A stretch of 57,257 bases of DNA. It comes from Streptomyces scabichelini (GTDB taxonomy: Bacteria > Actinomycetota > Actinomycetes > Streptomycetales > Streptomycetaceae). This document shows, piece by piece, positions 17,062-26,444 of this stretch. The notes beneath the pieces are model-generated. The model made no database searches. It was not told the DNA's origin and saw nothing but the letters and a program-made list of their open reading frames with translations. The stretch lies in the NCBI RefSeq assembly GCF_011045015.1, contig NZ_JAAKZY010000041.1, forward strand, positions 1 through 57,257. Reading direction: 5' to 3'. Made by a program: the position numbers and the translations under genes. Numbering within the stretch: position 1 is the first letter of the stretch; the number at the start of each line of letters is the position of its first letter.

Positions 17062-18075
17062 ATGACGAAGGACAATGTGGTGGGCGATGACGGTGTTGGC
17101 CGTGGGAGCACAACGCGCAGGGGTGTGCTGCTGGGGCTTGGCCTCGCCGCGGGTGGCACTGTCCTCGGCGTGGGCACGGGCGCGACCGCTTCCGCTGTCG
17201 CGACCGGGCGTGACGGTAGCCGGGGCGGGAGAGGACCGTGTACGTATGTGCTGGTGCACGGCACGCACAGTGCGGGAGCGTATTGGCTGCCCGTCGCACA
17301 GGAGTTGACCCTGCGCGGTCATCGCGTCGTCGCGGTGGATCTGCCGTTGCACGGCTCGCAGGCGTTCGTGCCGGAGTCGTACCAGAGGCAGGACCTGGCG
17401 GCCATGGCCACCGAGCCCTCACCTGTCGCCGCCCTCTCTCTGGACGATTACGAGAAGCACGTGACGCGCATTGTGCGCCGCGCGGCGGCGCACGGCCCCG
17501 TGATCCTGGTCGGCCACAGCCTGGGCGGTGCCACCGTGAGCCGGGTGAGCAACGCCGTACCGGAACTGCTCCACCACATCTGCTACATGGCGGCTTTCTG
17601 CCCCAGCCCCGCTCTGCCGACCCCCGACGCCTGCACCGCGGCGCCGGAGAACGAGAACGCGCTCATACCGTTCGACCAGATCATCGGGGACCCGGAACAG
17701 CTCGGTGTGATGCGGCTCAATCCCCGCACGGGTGACGCCGGGGACCTCAAGGCGCTCTGGGAGATGATGTGCGCGGGCTATCCGGACGACGCGTTCCGGC
17801 AGCGGCTCGGCAGCATGCAAACAGACGAGTCGACCACGGCCTACGCGGGGCGGGCCGTCGGCAAGGCGGAGACCTGGGGACGGCTGCCCCGCACGTATCT
17901 CCGCTTCGGCAAGGACCGGACGATCGCCACGAAGCTCCAGGACCGGATGATCGCGGAGGCCGATGCACGGACGCCTCACAATCCCTTCCGGGTCCATGAC
18001 TTCCCCACCGCTCCGCACATCGGCCCGCTGGACCCAGCACCGGTGGCGAGCGCCCTGGCCGTGCTCGCTCCGTAA
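17062..18075 (+). CDS. Tat-exported alpha/beta hydrolase
   Basis: 337 residues. A twin-arginine signal (T-T-R-R-G-V-L-L-G plus a hydrophobic stretch) occupies about residues 17-50. The hydrolase domain starts with YVLVHGTHSAGAYW. The nucleophile elbow is GHSLGG. Aspartate in GKDRTIA and histidine in TAPHIGPLDP are the likely remaining triad members. It resembles the salicylate-esterase/hydroxynitrile-lyase-like branch (EstC, MES type), so a small aromatic ester or amide is the likely substrate. A TAGCGT hexamer lies just before the ATG, hinting at a very short or absent leader. It is divergent from the amino-acid operon and shares its palindrome-bearing promoter region. Confidence 0.85.
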   Translation: MTKDNVVGDDGVGRGSTTRRGVLLGLGLAAGGTVLGVGTGATASAVATGRDGSRGGRGPCTYVLVHGTHSAGAYWLPVAQELTLRGHRVVAVDLPLHGSQAFVPESYQRQDLAAMATEPSPVAALSLDDYEKHVTRIVRRAAAHGPVILVGHSLGGATVSRVSNAVPELLHHICYMAAFCPSPALPTPDACTAAPENENALIPFDQIIGDPEQLGVMRLNPRTGDAGDLKALWEMMCAGYPDDAFRQRLGSMQTDESTTAYAGRAVGKAETWGRLPRTYLRFGKDRTIATKLQDRMIAEADARTPHNPFRVHDFPTAPHIGPLDPAPVASALAVLAP

Positions 18076-18246
18076 GAGCCGGCCGTTCGTCAGATCACCA
18101 CGCCCCCCGCGAGGAATGGCCATCCGCCACCAAGATCAGGTCCGTCGAGACGGTCCCGGATGCGGCGATGAGTTTGGGGCGTCCGACTGGTCTGTATGTG
18201 TAGCGGGTGCTTTCGCGCGCCCGCACCAAGAGCGAAGGAGCTCCAC

Positions 18247-18807
18247 ATGCTCAACCTCGAACCGCAACAGGCCGCCGGCAAGGTCCTCTTTCACTTCAGC
18301 ATGTCGCTGGACGGTTTCGTGGCGGGCCCGAACCACGCCATGGACTGGCTGACCGGGGTCACCGGCAGCGACGGCGTGTTAGAGGAGTACATCGAGACCA
18401 CCGGCGCGGTCCTGGGCGGGCGGAAAGGCTGGGACCGCGACCCGAGCGCCCGACCCTACAGCGAGGACTGGAAGGGCCAGATCTTCGTCCTCACCCACCA
18501 CCCCGAAGACGCCACGCCCGCCGACGGTGTCACGTTCCTGAACTGCGACGTGGCCGAGGCGGCACGCATCGGCCTGGAGGCCGCCGACGGCAAGAACCTC
18601 GAAGTCCTCTCCCCGACGATTGGCCGCCAACTGCTCGAACGCGGCCTGATCGACGAAATCAACCTGCACATCGCCCCCGTCCTGCTTGGTGACGGCATCC
18701 GGCTCTTCGACCATCCCGGCGGCCGGCCGATCCGGCTGCGCCACGCCCACGGCTCACAGCCCTTTGCCGAGGTCGATGTGCGCTACCACCCCGTTGCAGA
18801 AGCGTAG
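18247..18807 (+). CDS. Dihydrofolate-reductase-family (RibD C-terminal) protein with a TTA codon
   Basis: 186 residues of RibD_C/DHFR fold: VLFHFSMSLDGFVAGPNHAMDWL at the start, then GRKGWDR, GQIFVLTHH and INLHIAPVLLGDGIRLFD, all typical of the small actinobacterial DHFR-like proteins whose substrate is unknown. The start ATG 18247 has GAAGGAG 6 bp upstream; an upstream in-frame ATG (18196) lacks one. Leu45 is encoded by TTA (18379-18381), which in Streptomyces makes translation depend on the bldA tRNA and links expression to development. Confidence 0.85.
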   Translation: MLNLEPQQAAGKVLFHFSMSLDGFVAGPNHAMDWLTGVTGSDGVLEEYIETTGAVLGGRKGWDRDPSARPYSEDWKGQIFVLTHHPEDATPADGVTFLNCDVAEAARIGLEAADGKNLEVLSPTIGRQLLERGLIDEINLHIAPVLLGDGIRLFDHPGGRPIRLRHAHGSQPFAEVDVRYHPVAEA

Positions 18808-18883
18808 AAACCGCAGGGCCCCGTCCGGGCCGTTCAGGTTTGGATGCCGCCGGGGCGGCTCGGGCGTGTCTCGGGTGTGCTGA

Positions 18884-19021
18884 TCACAGCCACTCGTCGA
18901 TGGCCGCTACGAGGACAGTCGCCTCGTAGCGGACCGCGAGCTTGTCGTACCGAGTAGCCACGGCAAGGTGCCTTTTGAGGCGACTAATGCCGCACTCGAC
19001 CGCGTGCCGAGCCTTGTGGTC
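18884..19021 (-). pseudogene. C-terminal remnant of an IS5-type transposase
   Basis: A 45-codon open stretch on the minus strand, closed by TGA (complement of 18884-18886) and preceded by an in-frame stop. It translates to HKARHAVECGISRLKRH followed by AVATRYDKLAVRYEATV, the highly conserved C-terminus of IS5-family DDE transposases (the catalytic Glu is in the VECGISRLK block). The catalytic Asp residues, the rest of the gene and inverted repeats are not found, so this is a relic. Confidence 0.85.
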
Positions 19022-19056
19022 TCATCTCACTTCAAGATCCACTTTCGATGCGCGCC

Positions 19057-19539
19057 CTACAGGGCCACTGCCATACGGTGGTCGGATGTGCGGCCGTGCA
19101 CCGGGCACGGCTGACTGGACGCTTGTGGGCAGAGCATGAAATGTTCGGTCACCGATGCCCGATACGCACGGTATCGGCCGGGAGGCCGGAAGGCCTCCGG
19201 CCCCTGACTGAACGGCGCTGCGCCCAGGTAGATCTCCAGGCCCCGGTCCAATTCGGCTCCGGTCAGCTCGCACGCAGTGGCAGTCATGTACACCGCCTCG
19301 TCGGAGCCCGGCTCCTGCTGCGAGTTGAACACTACGATGCCGACCCGGGGCCGCACCGCGATGTTGCGGACCTGCGTCGCCTCGGGTGAGGAGATCCAGT
19401 AGAACGTCGAATACCCGTCGGCCACATAGAAGACTGGCGACGCCCAGGGCTCGCCCTCCGTGTTCGCGGTTCCCAGCGTCATGAAACGGTTGCCGTCGAT
19501 AATTGCCCGACCCTTGACGTCAAGATTCCCGGTGCCCAT
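19057..19539 (-). CDS. Pyridoxamine-5'-phosphate-oxidase-family (flavin/F420-binding split barrel) protein
   Basis: 160 residues. The split-barrel segment FMTLGTANTEGEPWASPVFYVADGYSTFYWISSPEATQVRNIAVRPRVGIVVF in family terms is diagnostic, followed by SDEAVYMTATACEL. The C-terminus VTEHFMLCP and PVHGRTSDHR matches a common actinobacterial subgroup. It probably binds FMN or F420, but the reaction is unknown. The gene ends 36 bp from the IS5 remnant, so insertion activity came close without obviously shortening it. Confidence 0.8.
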   Translation of the reverse strand: MGTGNLDVKGRAIIDGNRFMTLGTANTEGEPWASPVFYVADGYSTFYWISSPEATQVRNIAVRPRVGIVVFNSQQEPGSDEAVYMTATACELTGAELDRGLEIYLGAAPFSQGPEAFRPPGRYRAYRASVTEHFMLCPQASSQPCPVHGRTSDHRMAVAL

Positions 19540-19675
19540 GGCGTAGACCGTACATCTGATGCGCCGCCAAGCCGACTCATCATCCTCGCCGGTCAGAGGC
19601 GCTACTCGGTTACGCGATCACGATCTGGACGGGTCACCTCGTGAAAGCGCGAGGCTAGTGCCTGTGTACAGCCGA

Positions 19676-19711
19676 GGCCGGGTCCCGTACGTGGAGGTAC
19701 GGGGACCGGCC
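19676..19711. promoter_or_regulatory. Imperfect 15-bp inverted repeat upstream of the kinase gene
   Basis: Arms 19676-19690 and 19697-19711 are complementary at 13 of 15 positions (each contains GTAC next to the 6-bp loop and GGCC at the outer end). A TATCCT hexamer (19713-19718), a plausible -10, follows at once. The element could be an operator or a terminator of transcription entering from the left. Confidence 0.4.
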
Positions 19712-19756
19712 GTATCCTCTGAACCCAACTGACATACGGGGGAGAGGGATCGGGGC

Positions 19757-21970
19757 GTGCCACTGCACAAGGACGATCCGAAGTCGGTCGGCGGGTACAA
19801 GCTGGTGGAGCGGCTGGGCGCCGGCGGCATGGGCGTCGTCTACCGGGGCAGATCGCGCTCCGGGCGCGAGCTGGCGGTCAAGGTGGTGCACGCCCAGTAC
19901 GCCGAGGACCCTGTCTTTCGTGCCCGTTTCAGGCAGGAGATCGAGGCCGTCCGCAAGGTGAGCGGCGCCTTCACCGCGCCGGTGGTGGACGCCGATCCCG
20001 AGGCGGTACGGCCGTGGATGGCCACGCAGTACGTGCCCGGGCAGTCGCTCGCCGACCGGATCCGTGACCGGGAACCGCTGAAGAACACCGAACTGCGGCG
20101 GCTGGCGCTCGGGTTGGTGGAGGCGCTGCGGGACATCCACCGGGCGGGGGTGGTCCACCGGGACCTCAAACCCGCCAACGTCCTGATGGCCGAGGACGGC
20201 CCGCGCGTGATCGACTTCGGTATCGCGCGGGCGGCCGAGAACCACAACACGCTGACCGAGACAGGGCAGATGATCGGCACCCCGCCGTTCATGTCCCCGG
20301 AACAGCTCACCGACGCCCGCTCGGTGGGCCCGGCCTCCGACGTGTTCTCCCTCGGCGCGCTGCTGGTCTTCGCGGCCACGGGCCGGGGTCCCTTCGACGC
20401 GGACAGCCCCTACCTCACGGCCTATCGGGTGGTCCATGACGCCCCCGCCCTGGACGGCGTGGCGAAGCCCCTGCGCACGGTCCTGGAACGCTGCTTGGCC
20501 AAGGAACCCGCCGACCGGCCCGAACTGGGTGCACTGGCAGGGGAGTTCATGGCCGCGCTGCCGGAGGCGGGTGCGGAGGACCAGGCCACCGTGGCGCTGC
20601 GCGCGGACGAGATGGCCGTGGTCCGGACCCGCCCCGCCGCGCCCTCTGTCCGACGGCGCAGTCGCATACGCCCGCTGTGGGCCACGGCCGGCACCGTCGG
20701 CGCCCTCGTTCTCGGACTCACGGGGTACTTGCTGCTCGGCCCCGGACTCGCGGACGACGACTCCCGGACGGGGGCGAACACCGCCCGGTCCGCGCCCTCC
20801 CGGTGGACGGCCGTGCCGGCCGGCTGGCAGCCCTGGCAGACGACCGTGGACGCCACGGCCGCGAGCGGCGTGAAACGGGGGACCGGCGTCGCCGGCTACG
20901 GCCCGGCGGGCGCCCCGGAGTGCGAGGTGTACGAGGGCGCCGTCCACTGCGCGGGCGACGGGATCCTGCCCATGCGCATCGACGCGCTCACCGGACGGAT
21001 CGTCTGGCGGGCCGACGGGGTGCCGCCGGCCGTGGACAACGGGTGGTACACCTTCTCGGTCCTCGGCGTCGTGGACGACACGATGGTGGTCGAGCAGGAG
21101 TACCGCGCCGAGCGGGAGAGCGACCCCGAGTACTCGGTCGCCGCCCTCGACACGGGGACCGGAAAGAGGCTCTGGCACCGCACCATGAACACGCGCCAGG
21201 TCCGCCCGCACCTCTCCGGCGACCTCGTGATCGTCCCGGACGACAGCGGCCGTTCGGTGATCGCCCGCTCACCGCGCACCGGCACCGAACGCTGGACGGC
21301 GCCGCTGCCGACGGGGCAGTACTGCAACTGGGCGGACACCGGCGATGACCTCTACCTCGAGTGCGTCCCGGACCTGACGGCTTCGAAGAACAAGCTGCTC
21401 CTCGGCCTGGACCGCGCCGACGGCGCGGCGCGGCGCCTGACGGTGCCCTATCGCGCAACTCTCCTCGGGATGTTCGACGGACGCCTGCTCCTCCTCGACC
21501 CGGTCGAGGACGTGGACAAGGAGGCGTTCTCCCGGATCCGGCTGCTGGATCCGGACTCGGGGAGGAACGGTATGACGAAGCTGGCGGAGGAGTTCGAGGG
21601 CGACGCGACGCTGTCGGACGGCACTCTGTGGTTCGCCACGTCCGCCGGCCAGGTGATCGCGGTGTCGGCGCGGACCGGCGAGCGGCTGTGGCAGACCCGG
21701 ACGAGCCTGGAGCGGCCGAGCGATGTCACCCACGACCCGCGTGCCCACGTGGTCTATCTGTCCAGCGCCAGCGGCCGGGTCGCCGCCCTCGACACAAGGA
21801 AGGGCACGCTGCTGTGGGAGACCCCGCCGCGTGCCCAGCAGGTGACGAACCAGGGTTGGGCGCAGTCCGAGGTGCTGCTCCGCAAGGGCGCCCTGGTCGT
21901 TACCACCGGGGATGGCGACATCTTCACCCTCGACCCGGCTCACCCCGACCGGAAACCCGTCTCGGGGTGA
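19757..21970 (+). CDS. Membrane Ser/Thr protein kinase with extracytoplasmic PQQ beta-propeller
   Basis: 737 residues. The N-terminal Hanks-type kinase (about 13-270) has glycine loop GAGGMGVVYRG, Lys42 in VKVV, catalytic loop HRDLKPANV (134-142), DFG at 153-155 and GTPPFMSPEQ. A membrane span lies at about 304-326. The C-terminal half is a PQQ-type propeller with repeats such as YSVAALDTGTGKRLWH, GQVIAVSARTGERLWQ and GRVAALDTRKGTLLWE. This is the AfsK/PkaB-like Streptomyces layout: an outside sensor propeller and an inside kinase. The start is GTG 19757, with GGGGAGAGG about 10 bp upstream. No substrate protein is obvious next to it; the CapA-like gene follows on the same strand. Confidence 0.92.
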   Translation: MPLHKDDPKSVGGYKLVERLGAGGMGVVYRGRSRSGRELAVKVVHAQYAEDPVFRARFRQEIEAVRKVSGAFTAPVVDADPEAVRPWMATQYVPGQSLADRIRDREPLKNTELRRLALGLVEALRDIHRAGVVHRDLKPANVLMAEDGPRVIDFGIARAAENHNTLTETGQMIGTPPFMSPEQLTDARSVGPASDVFSLGALLVFAATGRGPFDADSPYLTAYRVVHDAPALDGVAKPLRTVLERCLAKEPADRPELGALAGEFMAALPEAGAEDQATVALRADEMAVVRTRPAAPSVRRRSRIRPLWATAGTVGALVLGLTGYLLLGPGLADDDSRTGANTARSAPSRWTAVPAGWQPWQTTVDATAASGVKRGTGVAGYGPAGAPECEVYEGAVHCAGDGILPMRIDALTGRIVWRADGVPPAVDNGWYTFSVLGVVDDTMVVEQEYRAERESDPEYSVAALDTGTGKRLWHRTMNTRQVRPHLSGDLVIVPDDSGRSVIARSPRTGTERWTAPLPTGQYCNWADTGDDLYLECVPDLTASKNKLLLGLDRADGAARRLTVPYRATLLGMFDGRLLLLDPVEDVDKEAFSRIRLLDPDSGRNGMTKLAEEFEGDATLSDGTLWFATSAGQVIAVSARTGERLWQTRTSLERPSDVTHDPRAHVVYLSSASGRVAALDTRKGTLLWETPPRAQQVTNQGWAQSEVLLRKGALVVTTGDGDIFTLDPAHPDRKPVSG

Positions 21971-22086
21971 GCAAAGGGCCTACGGCCCGGCCTGCGGCAG
22001 CGCCGGCATCCGCTTCACGGAAGGCGTTTAGAGTCGGGCGGCGCAGCCGGTGAAGAGGAGCGAAGCGGAGTGAAGGGGAGTACCGC

Positions 22087-23181
22087 ATGAAACTGATCGC
22101 CGTGGGGGACGTGGTGGTCGCCCGGAGACCGTCTCTGACCCGCGACGGAGACCTCTCCGCCGGTACGTCTGCCCTGCCGCTGCTGCGGGACGCCGACCTG
22201 GTGATCGGCAATCTCGAGGTTCCGCTGACCGACACCGGACACCCGGCCGAGAAGCCGGTCGCCTTCCGTGTGGGCACCGGCACGGCCCCCGAACTGGCCC
22301 GGCTCGGCTTCGACGCCTGCTCCCTCGCGACCAATCACGCCCTCGACTACGGCATCGACGGTCTGCGCAGCACCCGTGCGGCCCTGGACAGGGCCGGTGT
22401 CGCGCACGCCGGAGCCGGCGAGGACCTCGACGAGGCGCTGCGCGCCGTCCGGCTCACGGGCCGGAACGGTGCCGAGGCCGCCTTCCTGAGCCTGTGCAGT
22501 GCCCTGCCACCGGGCTTCAACGCGACGTCGCGCAGGCCCGGGATCGCGCCGGTGAGGATCGAGCAGAGCTACGAGTTCGACGGCGTACTGCTCGAAGAAC
22601 AGCCGGGGACCGTGCCGTACGTCCGTACAAGGGCGCGCGAGGAGGACGTGGAGCGCGCCGAGGAGGCGATCCGGCGGGCCAAGGCCCTGGCCGGCACGGT
22701 GGTGGTGGCCGTGCACTGGGGCGTCCCGTGGTGTTATCTGCCCGACAACCAGGGGCCGTTGGCCGAGTACCAGCAGCCGCTCGGGCGGCGTCTCGTCGAC
22801 GCCGGCGCGGATCTGGTGATCGGGCACCATCCGCACTGCCTCCACCCGGTCGAGAGGTACCGGGACGGACTCATCCTGTACTCGACCGGGAACTTCCTGT
22901 TCCATCCCTGCGAGGAGGTGGCTCCCCCCGACCGGCGGCCTGCTGCCCGCTACAAGGACCGGATGTCCGATCGGCCGTGGTTCGAGAGCGCGGCGTTCGA
23001 GGTGTGCCTCGGAGACGGCCCGCCCCGACTGCGCCTCCACCCGGTGGAGCTCACCACGGACGGCGAACCGGCGATCCCCTCGGCCTCGACGGCGCGGCGG
23101 ATCCTGCGGCACGTCGAAGAACTGTCCCGGGAACTCAACCCCTCGACGAGGGTGGACGAGGAAGGCCACGTCCACTTCTGA
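22087..23181 (+). CDS. CapA/PgsA-like metallophosphatase-fold protein
   Basis: 364 residues of the CapA (PGA_cap) family: MKLIAVGDVVVARRPS at the start, LVIGNLEVPLTD, LATNHALDYG, VVVAVHWGVPW and LVIGHHPHCLHPVERYRDGLILYSTGNFLF in family terms, which are the metal-binding blocks of the calcineurin-like fold. Bacillus relatives act in poly-gamma-glutamate synthesis, but many actinobacterial members have no known role and this one lacks a membrane anchor. GAAGGGGAG lies before the ATG. The kinase gene ends 116 bp upstream, with a small GGGCC-TAC-GGCCC hairpin between. Confidence 0.85.
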   Translation: MKLIAVGDVVVARRPSLTRDGDLSAGTSALPLLRDADLVIGNLEVPLTDTGHPAEKPVAFRVGTGTAPELARLGFDACSLATNHALDYGIDGLRSTRAALDRAGVAHAGAGEDLDEALRAVRLTGRNGAEAAFLSLCSALPPGFNATSRRPGIAPVRIEQSYEFDGVLLEEQPGTVPYVRTRAREEDVERAEEAIRRAKALAGTVVVAVHWGVPWCYLPDNQGPLAEYQQPLGRRLVDAGADLVIGHHPHCLHPVERYRDGLILYSTGNFLFHPCEEVAPPDRRPAARYKDRMSDRPWFESAAFEVCLGDGPPRLRLHPVELTTDGEPAIPSASTARRILRHVEELSRELNPSTRVDEEGHVHF

Positions 23182-23329
23182 TGCTGACCCCGAGCATCAT
23201 GATCCCCAGTCCTCCGAAGGACGATCTCACTGAACCGTTGTTCAGGAAGAGGCCACCGAGAGCACGTTCCACTCCCGCACAGCAGGCCGCCACCGAGCGG
23301 GCCCTGGACGCCTCCCGCGCCTCTGCCCC

Positions 23330-23539
23330 GACGGGATACCGGTCGGCGACGAACGCGGCGGTGGCCGCGGGCGCCGTGAGGATGTCCTCGGCGTCCACCG
23401 GGAAGCCCGCTCCGGCCAGAGCCTCGGCGATCGACGCACGCGTACGGGACGTCGTGTTGGTGACCAGGGCGACACCGAGGTCCGACTCCCGGATCCGCCG
23501 CAGCGCCTCGACCGCGCCGGGCAGTGGCTGAAGATCCCG
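23330..23539 (-). pseudogene. HAD-like phosphatase fragment
   Basis: Immediately after the stop of the minus-strand ABC gene (TGA, complement of 23540-23542), the same strand encodes LPGAVEALRRIRESDLGVAL, VTNTTSRTRASIAEAL and DAEDILTAPAATAAFVADRY. These belong to the region after motif I of HAD hydrolases of the LHPP/HDHD2 type, with motif II Thr in VTNTT. The catalytic N-terminal DxD motif and the C-terminal half are absent, so this is a gene remnant. The rest of 23182-23540 shows nothing else recognisable. Confidence 0.75.
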
Positions 23540-26443
23540 TCACTGCATCTGGCGCCGCACCAGCTCGTGCAGTCGCCCGCCCGTGTCCGCGAGCAGCTGC
23601 GCGGGCGGGCCCTGCTGTACGACGCGCCCCTCCGACATGACGATGACGCGGTCCGCGTCCATCACCGTGGACAGCCGGTGTGCGATCACCACACGCGTGG
23701 CGTTGAGCGCGCGGGTGCTCTCGATGACCGTGCGCTGGGTCTCGTTGTCCAGGGCGCTGGTCGCCTCGTCGAAGAAGAGGATGCGTGGCCGGCGGATCAG
23801 CGCCTGGGCGATCATCAGCCGCTGGCGCTGGCCGCCCGAGATCGCGCCGCTGCCGGAGACGATCGTGTGCAGTCCCATCGGCATGCGCTTGATGTCCTCG
23901 GCGAGCCCGGCCATCTCGGCGGCCGCCATGGCCTCCTCCGGCGTGTACGGCTCGGTGCCGCAGATGCAGTCCAGGATCGAGCCGGTGAACGGCTGGGCGT
24001 GCTGGAGCACGACACCGCACTGGCGGCGTACGGCCGACTGGTCGAGGGCGGCCAGGTCCTGACCGTCGTACAGCACACTGCCCGACACCGGCTTGTCGAA
24101 GCCGATGAGCAGCCGCAGCAGCGTGGACTTGCCGCAGCCGCTGGGGCCGACGATCGCCACGAACTCACCCGGCCGGATCGCGAAGGACACGTCGTCGAGG
24201 ACGAGGGGACCGTCGTCGGTGTAACGGAAGGACAGCTTCTTCGCCTCGATGGAGCCGGAGAGGGCGGCCGGTCGGGTGCTTGCCACACGGACTTCGGGCG
24301 TCGCGTCGAGGACCGGCTTGATCTCCTCGAACATCGGCAGCGCGGCGACCGCCGAGACGAACGAGCCGGTCAGCTGCGTCACCGAGGTCAGCAGCATCGT
24401 CATCGAGGTGGTGAAGGTCAGAAAGTCACCGGCCGACATCGACCCGCGGGCCGGTCCCGCCAGCAGCATGAAGATGATCAACGAGCTGAGCGGCAGATAC
24501 ACCGCGCCCAGCACCGTGTTGAGGTTCTTGATGCGGCCCACCCGCTGCTGCAACTCACGGCTGCGGGCGAACTCGCTCGCCCAGGCGGCGTACGCGTAGT
24601 TCTCGGCTGCCGCGACCCGCAGTTTGGGCAGGCCCCGGAGGGTCTGGAACGCCTGGTTGTTGAGCTTGTTGCTCAGTACGACGAGGCGGCGCTGCCAGCG
24701 CACCTGCCACAGACCGAGCCCGAGGAACACCGCGGCGATCACGACGAGCATGCCGATCGCGGCGAGGGCCATCGGGACGCTGTACCAGAGCAGCAGGACG
24801 AGGTTCATGACGCCGACCGTGCCCGCCTGGACGACCACCGGGCCGACGCCCGCCATCAGGCGGCGGATGGAACTGATGCCCATGGCGGCGCTGGCCAGTT
24901 CGCCGGTCGAGCGCGCGGTGAAGAACTTCGTGGGCAGCCTGAGCAGCCGATCCCACACGGCGGGTTGGAGCGTGGCCTCGATACGCCCCTCCATGCGCAG
25001 GATGGTGAGGTTCTGCATCAGCATGAAGGCCGCCGACACGACACTGGCGATCATGATGGCCAGGCAGAACTGGACGATCAGGTTCTCCTGGGCCTTCGGC
25101 ACATAGATGCCGAGCACCTTGCCGGTGGCGATCGGCACCAGCGCGCCAAGGGCCACCGTGACCAGCCCGCTGAGCGTGAGGTTGCGCAGGTCACCGCCGG
25201 TGCCCTGGAGGCTGAACCGCAGCAGCCGGAGCGGGCTCAGCCGGCGTTCGGGAAGCGGCCGGTAGAACATGACGGCTCGCGGCTCGAACTCCGCCGCGTT
25301 GGCCTTCTCGACCGGTGTCTCACGACCGCTCGGGTGCACGGCCACATATCCGCCGCGCCGCCACAGCAGTGCGACCGGAGCGCCGGACGCGGACCGGTGG
25401 CCGACCAGCGGGCCGATGTTGTCGCGCCACCAGCGCCCGTCGAGGCGTACGGCGCGGGTGCGGACGCGGGAGGCGATCGCGATCCGCTCGACGGGATCGA
25501 GGCGATCGCTCTCCGTGCCGCCCTGCGCGGGGTCGGCCAGGGCGATCCCGGCGGCGCGGGCGACGAGCTTGCAGGCGGCATACGTGGCATCGGCGTCCGC
25601 CGCGGGCGAACCCGATGCCGAGCGCTTGGAGATGGAGGCGAGGAGCGTCCGGTCGGCCTGGGCACGGACCGCCTCACCGGCCTTGATACCCGCGGCGGTC
25701 CGGTTCTCGTGGGTGCGCTCCAGCTGCTCGATCCAGCGGTCAAGGGTGGCGAGCAGCCGGTACTGCTGGTCGACCATGGCCTGCCACATCGCAGGGTCCA
25801 CCAGCAGGTCGGCCGCGGCCTCGGCGCCGTACACGGACCCGTACTGCACACTGCCCGGCGGCACCTGCATCCACAGGATGTCCTCGTCGGTCAGGGCCGC
25901 GCCCCGCTCGGTGGCGAGGGGCGCCTCGAACAGGATGGCCTGGCCGCGGCCGACGCCGAGTGAGAGGGCGTACTCCAGCGGGCTTGTGGCCGGGGGTACG
26001 AACACGGGATTGCCGTACGCGTCGTACGTCCATGTCTCGGTCTGCGGGGGCTGGTACAGCTCGCGCAGCGCGATGCGGCGCAGTACGCACTCGCGCAACG
26101 GCCTGCCGACCAGGGTGTGCTGGGGTCCCGCGACCGGGCCGAGCAGCAGGGAGCCCGCTTCGAGGCGGCCGAGGTGGTGCCAGTGGCCCTGCTGGGCCGC
26201 GTCGACCGCGAACAGGTCCATGGCGCCGGACGCGACGAGCCACAGTACGTGCGGGCCCTCGAGGTCGAGGCGGTTGAGGCCGGAGCCGTCGACCGGGGTG
26301 CCCATGCCGCCGAGCGCGGCGAGCACGTAGTCGCCCTCGGTTACGGGCTGCTGTTGTTGCTGCTGTTGTTGCTGCTGTGGGTTCTGTGCGTTCTGCGGGT
26401 CCTGCTGGTAATGCTGCTGGTTCTGTTGGGGTACGGATGTCAT
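23540..26443 (-). CDS. NHLP-type bacteriocin export ABC permease/ATPase, second subunit
   Basis: 967 residues, matching the NHLM/NHLP ABC2 layout: a long N-terminal domain without peptidase (about 30-415), six membrane spans (about 425-700) and an ATPase with Walker A GPSGCGKST (Lys772), signature ISGGQRQRLMIAQAL and Walker B ILFFDEATSALD. The extreme N-terminus carries a polyglutamine run of about ten residues. ATG 26443 lies 1 bp after the stop of the C39-ABC gene. Family knowledge places it as partner of the peptidase exporter in secretion of double-glycine leader peptides. Confidence 0.9.
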   Translation of the reverse strand: MTSVPQQNQQHYQQDPQNAQNPQQQQQQQQQQPVTEGDYVLAALGGMGTPVDGSGLNRLDLEGPHVLWLVASGAMDLFAVDAAQQGHWHHLGRLEAGSLLLGPVAGPQHTLVGRPLRECVLRRIALRELYQPPQTETWTYDAYGNPVFVPPATSPLEYALSLGVGRGQAILFEAPLATERGAALTDEDILWMQVPPGSVQYGSVYGAEAAADLLVDPAMWQAMVDQQYRLLATLDRWIEQLERTHENRTAAGIKAGEAVRAQADRTLLASISKRSASGSPAADADATYAACKLVARAAGIALADPAQGGTESDRLDPVERIAIASRVRTRAVRLDGRWWRDNIGPLVGHRSASGAPVALLWRRGGYVAVHPSGRETPVEKANAAEFEPRAVMFYRPLPERRLSPLRLLRFSLQGTGGDLRNLTLSGLVTVALGALVPIATGKVLGIYVPKAQENLIVQFCLAIMIASVVSAAFMLMQNLTILRMEGRIEATLQPAVWDRLLRLPTKFFTARSTGELASAAMGISSIRRLMAGVGPVVVQAGTVGVMNLVLLLWYSVPMALAAIGMLVVIAAVFLGLGLWQVRWQRRLVVLSNKLNNQAFQTLRGLPKLRVAAAENYAYAAWASEFARSRELQQRVGRIKNLNTVLGAVYLPLSSLIIFMLLAGPARGSMSAGDFLTFTTSMTMLLTSVTQLTGSFVSAVAALPMFEEIKPVLDATPEVRVASTRPAALSGSIEAKKLSFRYTDDGPLVLDDVSFAIRPGEFVAIVGPSGCGKSTLLRLLIGFDKPVSGSVLYDGQDLAALDQSAVRRQCGVVLQHAQPFTGSILDCICGTEPYTPEEAMAAAEMAGLAEDIKRMPMGLHTIVSGSGAISGGQRQRLMIAQALIRRPRILFFDEATSALDNETQRTVIESTRALNATRVVIAHRLSTVMDADRVIVMSEGRVVQQGPPAQLLADTGGRLHELVRRQMQ

Positions 26444-26444
26444 C

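Noticed and set aside
18808..19056. Active insertion sequence
   Set aside because: Only the last 45 codons of the transposase remain and no terminal inverted repeats are visible.
26341..26384. Polyglutamine tract as an assembly error
   Set aside because: The codons mix CAG and CAA, the frame is kept on both sides, and N-terminal tails of these ABC proteins vary, so it looks genuine.
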